Part shown: one piece after another, positions 51,019 to 55,172 of the stretch
Layout of the letters: every line of letters starts with the position of its first letter
Position numbering within the stretch: the first letter of the stretch is position 1
DNA from: Synechococcus sp. UW140
GTDB taxonomy: Bacteria > Cyanobacteriota > Cyanobacteriia > PCC-6307 > Cyanobiaceae
DNA: 55,172 bases
Assembly: GCA_945872185.1 (NCBI GenBank)
Contig: CAMBZX010000003.1
Span: forward strand, 1-55,172
Direction: 5' to 3'
Notes under the pieces: model-generated
What the model saw: the letters and a program-made list of their open reading frames with translations, nothing else
Database searches by the model: none
Told to the model about the DNA's origin: nothing
Program-made: the position numbers and the translations under genes

Positions 51019-52452
51019 TCAGGGGCCGGCTTCGGCCAGGGGGAAGAACACGGTGAGATGGCTGCCACCCCGTTCGGTGAGGCGGCCGCCGAGGCGGTGG
51101 AAGAGTTGGCGCGTGGCCTGCCGGCTCAGCTGCAGGCTGCCGGTGCAGGGATTCCAGCTGAGCACCGGGCCGACCCGCTCGGCGTTGGTGCCGGCTGCGG
51201 CGGTGCTGGCCGGGGGCGGGGCCTGCGATGGCTCGCCACGGCTGCTGTCGCCCTTGGGATTCTGGCTGCCGAGCTGCAACTTCAGGCGCGATCCAGCCGG
51301 CTGCAGGCTCAGCTGCACCAGGCTGCCACTGGGTAGACCGCGGCTGAAGCGATCCATCAGGCCGCCGAGCATGGTTTCCAGTCGGCTGGGATCGCTCAGC
51401 ACCGGCGGCAGATCCGGTGTGATCGCCAGCTGCAGCTGCAGTCCGCGGCGGGCCAGCTGGCGCTGCCAGAGCTCCTGCATCTGCTCCAGCAGCTGGCTGA
51501 GATCGGTGCGGGCCAGTTCCTGGGCCGTCAGGGCCTGACCGCTGCCGGGTTGGCGCTGCAGTTCGGCGGCGAGGAAGATCAGGCCGAAGCGATCGATCTG
51601 TTCGCTGCACTCGCCGTCGATCTGCTCCAGGCGCTGGCGCACCAGGGGGGTGAGCTCGCTGCGGCGCAGCAGCGAGCGAATCAGGGTGCGGATCGTGGCC
51701 AGGGGCGTGCGCACCTCGTGGGTGAGGGCTTCGAGCAGGGCCAGTTCAGCGCTGTTGCCGTTGCCGGGGCGCTCGCTCGCCGCCCCGGGGCTGGCGGGCC
51801 GGGAGTGGGGCCGGCTGGCGATCGGCTGCAGGGTCACACTCGGGGCCATGGTGGCCAGCCGTTCCGCCAGCAGGGGCCAGAAGCGCAGGGCCAGGTCGGG
51901 GTCGTTCTCCAGGCAGCCCAGCGCCTGCAGCCCCGTCCGCAGCCTGGCGGCGCCGGCGGGGTCGTCATGGTCGAGCCGGCGATCGAGCAGCTGCAGGGCG
52001 CTGGCGAGCACGGCGGCATCGAAGCGCACCAGCAGGCGCCGGGCCTCGGGGGGCCCCTCCAGGGCCAGAGCCACCTGCAGGCGGGGGGTGATCAACACCA
52101 GCAGCGGGTCCGTGCCGTCGGCATCGCGCAGGGGCAGGCGTTGGAAGCTGGCGCCGGGAGCGGCCGTCGCGCCGCGGCTGCTGGGCAGCAGGGCTGCGGA
52201 GGCCGGCAGCAACTTGTCCATGCCCGGGGGGGCCCAGACCCAGCCCTGCAGGCGCAGCAGCAGCCGCGGCTCGTAGAGCGCCGGCAATGGCGCCGCCAGC
52301 CAGAGGCCTTTGGGGGAGGGCCCGGGCAGCAGCAGGTCCTCCTGCAGGGTGGCCAGGGCGGCCCACCACTGGCGCCGCACGCTGTCTTCATCGCCCCGAC
52401 CCGGTGGCACCCCTTCGGCCAGGAGCTGGCGCAGCTGCTGCAGGTTCACCAC
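51019..52452 (-). CDS. Histidine-kinase-like protein (degenerate ATPase domain), GTG start overlapping rodA stop
   Basis: LALLEALTHEVRTPLATIRTLIRSLLRR is an H-box. The C-terminal domain lacks clear N and G boxes. Confidence 0.75.
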   Translation of the reverse strand: MVNLQQLRQLLAEGVPPGRGDEDSVRRQWWAALATLQEDLLLPGPSPKGLWLAAPLPALYEPRLLLRLQGWVWAPPGMDKLLPASAALLPSSRGATAAPGASFQRLPLRDADGTDPLLVLITPRLQVALALEGPPEARRLLVRFDAAVLASALQLLDRRLDHDDPAGAARLRTGLQALGCLENDPDLALRFWPLLAERLATMAPSVTLQPIASRPHSRPASPGAASERPGNGNSAELALLEALTHEVRTPLATIRTLIRSLLRRSELTPLVRQRLEQIDGECSEQIDRFGLIFLAAELQRQPGSGQALTAQELARTDLSQLLEQMQELWQRQLARRGLQLQLAITPDLPPVLSDPSRLETMLGGLMDRFSRGLPSGSLVQLSLQPAGSRLKLQLGSQNPKGDSSRGEPSQAPPPASTAAAGTNAERVGPVLSWNPCTGSLQLSRQATRQLFHRLGGRLTERGGSHLTVFFPLAEAGP

Positions 52453-53729
52453 CAGCGCTGGCCGGCCTGGCTGCGGCGCGCCACCGAGGCGCAGAGCCCG
52501 AGGGCGAAAAAGTTCACGATCATGGCGGAGCGGCCGTAGCTCACCCAGGGCAGGGGGATGCCGGTGACGGGGCCGAGGCCGATGGTCATCGAGATGTTGA
52601 TCACCACCTGGAACACCAGCATGGCGGCCGTGCCCACCACCACCAGCGATTCGGCATCGGTGCGGGCGCGGGAGGCGATCTGCAGCAGGCGCCAGGCCAG
52701 CAGCACAAAGGCCGCCACGATCAGCAGCGAGCCGACGAAGCCCATCTCCTCGCCCACGGCACTGAAGATGAAGTCGGTGTGCTGCTCCGGGATGAACTGC
52801 AGCTTGGTGAGCAGGCCGTGCATCAGGCCGGTGCCCCACAGGCCGCCGGAACCGATGCCCACCTTGCTCTGCAGCAGGTGATAACCGCCGCCGAGGGGAT
52901 CCTTGGAGGGATCGAGAAACAGCACCAGGCGATCGCGTTGATAGTCCTTGAGGCCATGCAGCCACAGGTAGGGCGTGATCAGGGCAAACAGCGCCTGAAT
53001 CGCCAGTACGGCAGCCAGGCCGAGGCGCGGCCAGGGCAGGGAGCGCCAGGCGAGCAGTCCCATCAGCGGCACCCAGCCCAGCAGGACCCAGGGCCAGGCG
53101 CCCGCCAGGATCGCCGTGACCAGGGGCGAGAGCAGCAGCACCAGCCAGCTCAGGGGCAGGCCGGCCCAGAACAGCATCACCAGCAGCACGGCGCCGAACA
53201 CCAGGGAGGTGCCCAGGTCGGGCTGCACAAACACCAGGGCCCAGGGGAGCGCGATCAGGCCGATCGGCCGCACCAGATCCACCGGCCGCTCCACCGGATA
53301 GCGGGAGAGCACCCCGGCCAGCAGCAGGATCGCCGCCAACTTGGCGAACTCCGAAGGCTGCACATGGACGCCGCCGATGCTGATCCAGCGCTGGGCCCCC
53401 AGGGCTGAGGTGCCCACGAGGCGCACGGCCACCAGGCTGGCGATCGTGGCGCCATAGATCGGCCAGCGGAACGCGGCCAGGCGCTCCAGGGGCAGCCGGG
53501 CCACCTGCAGGGCCAAAACCAACCCCACGGCGGCGGTGATCCAGTGTTGATACCAGTCGGCATAGTCGGCCTGCCGCTGGGTGCTGGCGATCAGGATGCC
53601 GGCTACGAAGGTGAGAGCGAGGGGCACGCCCCAGAGAATCCAGTCGATGCTGGCGAGGTGGCTGCGCCGACCTCGAACCACCGATCCGGCGTAGCCGCTT
53701 CGCCGGGCTCGGGGGCTCAGGACCGCCAT
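52446..53729 (-). CDS. rodA: Rod-shape-determining SEDS glycosyltransferase RodA
   Basis: GAQRWISIGGVHVQPSEFAKLAAILLLAGVLSR, FVQPDLGTSLVFGAVLLVMLF and FIPEQHTDFIFSAVGEEMGFVG. Confidence 0.94.
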   Translation of the reverse strand: MAVLSPRARRSGYAGSVVRGRRSHLASIDWILWGVPLALTFVAGILIASTQRQADYADWYQHWITAAVGLVLALQVARLPLERLAAFRWPIYGATIASLVAVRLVGTSALGAQRWISIGGVHVQPSEFAKLAAILLLAGVLSRYPVERPVDLVRPIGLIALPWALVFVQPDLGTSLVFGAVLLVMLFWAGLPLSWLVLLLSPLVTAILAGAWPWVLLGWVPLMGLLAWRSLPWPRLGLAAVLAIQALFALITPYLWLHGLKDYQRDRLVLFLDPSKDPLGGGYHLLQSKVGIGSGGLWGTGLMHGLLTKLQFIPEQHTDFIFSAVGEEMGFVGSLLIVAAFVLLAWRLLQIASRARTDAESLVVVGTAAMLVFQVVINISMTIGLGPVTGIPLPWVSYGRSAMIVNFFALGLCASVARRSQAGQRWW

Positions 53730-53733
53730 CGCT

Positions 53734-54957
53734 TCAGGCCAGGGCCGCCGTCGGGGCGCCACTGGCGGCGAGGCGAGCGGCCAGGGCCAGGAAGGCCTGA
53801 CCCGTGGCGGAGTCGGGTGCGCTCAGCACCACCGGACGGCCGCTGTCGCCGCCTTCGCGCACCGGCATTTCCAGGGGCAGCTGGGCCAGCAGCGGCACCT
53901 CGGCCTCCTGGGCCAGGCGGGCGCCGCCGCCGCGGCCGAAGATTTCGTAGCGCTTGTCAGGAGCGTCGGGGGGGATGAAGGCGCTCATGTTTTCCACCAC
54001 GCCCAGCACCGCTACGCCCATCTGCAGGAACATCGCCAGGCCGCGGCGGGCATCCTGCAGCGACACCTGTTGGGGCGTGGTGACGACGATCACCCCCTCC
54101 ATCGGCACCGCCTGGGCCAGGCTCAGCTGGGCATCGCCGGTGCCGGGCGGTAGATCCACCACCAGCACATCGCGCTCGCCCCAGGCCACCTGGTAGAGGA
54201 ACTGACGGATGATGCCGTTGAGCATCGGGCCCCGCCAGATCACCGGCTGGTTCTCCTGGATCAGCAGCCCCATCGACACCATGGCGATGCCACAGGTTTC
54301 GATCGGGGTGAGGATCTGTTCGTTGCCGCTGCCCTGCACCTCGGGGGTGCGATCGGCGACTCCCAGCATGGTGGGGGCGTTGGGGCCGTAGATGTCGGCA
54401 TCGAGCAGGCCGACGCGCAGGCCGCTGCGGGCCAGGGCGCAGGCCAGGTTGACCGCCACCGTGCTCTTGCCGACGCCGCCCTTGCCACTGCTGACGGCGA
54501 TCACCCGGCGTACGCCGGGAATGCCCTGGCGCTCGGGCAGCTGGCCCTGACCACCGCTGCCATGGCCGGCGGCACCGATCGGGCCACTGGAGGCCGGGGC
54601 GGCGGACTGGGCCAGCTCGATCTGCACGTCGTCGATGCCTGCGGCGCTGAGCAGGGCGCTGCGGATTTCGCCGGCGATGCGGCCCTGCTGGCTGGTGGCG
54701 AAGCCGGGCAGGGCCAGTTCGAGCACGGCTCGCGATCCCTGGCAGCGCAGCCGCCGGATCCAGCCCAGCTCCAGCAGGCTGCGGTCGCTGCCGGAGTCGC
54801 GGATGGGGGCCAGCAGGGCCTCCAAGGCCGCGGCATCCGGATCCCCAGGCCGTTCCCCGGCTGCCGGTTCCTGGCCGCGTCCATCTGCTGGGGTCTGTTC
54901 AGTGCCAGCTTGATTGGCGCCAGCCTGGTCGGCGGCGGAGCTGTCGGGGGTAGGCAT
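53734..54957 (-). CDS. mrp: Mrp/ApbC-type Fe-S carrier P-loop ATPase
   Basis: VRRVIAVSSGKGGVGKSTVAVNLACALARSGLRVGLLDADIYGPNAPTMLG...NMSAFIPPDAPDKRYEIFGRGGGARLAQEAEVPLLAQLPL. Confidence 0.94.
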   Translation of the reverse strand: MPTPDSSAADQAGANQAGTEQTPADGRGQEPAAGERPGDPDAAALEALLAPIRDSGSDRSLLELGWIRRLRCQGSRAVLELALPGFATSQQGRIAGEIRSALLSAAGIDDVQIELAQSAAPASSGPIGAAGHGSGGQGQLPERQGIPGVRRVIAVSSGKGGVGKSTVAVNLACALARSGLRVGLLDADIYGPNAPTMLGVADRTPEVQGSGNEQILTPIETCGIAMVSMGLLIQENQPVIWRGPMLNGIIRQFLYQVAWGERDVLVVDLPPGTGDAQLSLAQAVPMEGVIVVTTPQQVSLQDARRGLAMFLQMGVAVLGVVENMSAFIPPDAPDKRYEIFGRGGGARLAQEAEVPLLAQLPLEMPVREGGDSGRPVVLSAPDSATGQAFLALAARLAASGAPTAALA

Positions 54958-55172
54958 CCAGCGCGGCGGAGCTGCGGTGAGGCCGAATCCTAGGGAGGGT
55001 CTGAGCCGCCAGGGCTGTCGCCGCCCTGACTGCCCGACACATCTCACCCGAGACGCTCATGCGACAGCGAGCGGCAGCTGATCGAGGCGCTGAGTTTGTG
55101 ATCGTGGCGGCAGCTCAATCCGGGTGAACCAGGGCTGCTTCCGGCGGCGCCTGACGCCGCGGCTGGGAATGC

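Noticed and set aside
1-55172. Search for CRISPR arrays, IS elements, phage genes, toxin-antitoxin or defence modules
   Set aside because: No regularly spaced repeats, transposase, integrase or defence-type proteins were recognised. The gene content is core metabolism, translation, photosynthesis and cell envelope.
55048-55172. Possible gene start at the right edge
   Set aside because: Too little sequence remains to support a coding call.

Overview
The window is a high-GC stretch of a picocyanobacterial (Synechococcus/Cyanobium-like) chromosome, and it is mostly core genome. The left third holds a large minus-strand ribosomal-protein cluster (rplC to prfA, including secY, adk, rpoA and truA), flanked by a MurF-alanine racemase fusion gene. 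To the right are ndhN, a CPA-type antiporter, ldpA, a Ycf45/SpoIIIAA-like ATPase, recA, tyrA, crtD, a JAMM protease next to MoeB-rhodanese, a double-domain BtuR/CobO-type protein, larE, speD, recF, ppc, gshA, trpE, psaD, a degenerate-looking histidine kinase, rodA and mrp. There are three tRNA genes: Ser-GCT, Gln-TTG and Arg-CCG. I saw no CRISPR array, IS element, prophage or recognisable defence island. I cannot support a claim of a wholly new system here. The items most worth following up are: clusters of perfect inverted repeats in long intergenic gaps (rpmJ-rpsM, upstream of tRNA-Gln, and 30538-30641); a near-consensus LexA box upstream of recA; the MurF-Alr fusion with a variant Alr motif; the tandem BtuR protein; a Fe-S-type orphan LarE truncated by a 19-bp tandem duplication; and several core-neighbourhood enzymes with degraded catalytic motifs. 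All family calls come from reading the translated ORFs by eye. No database searches were run.
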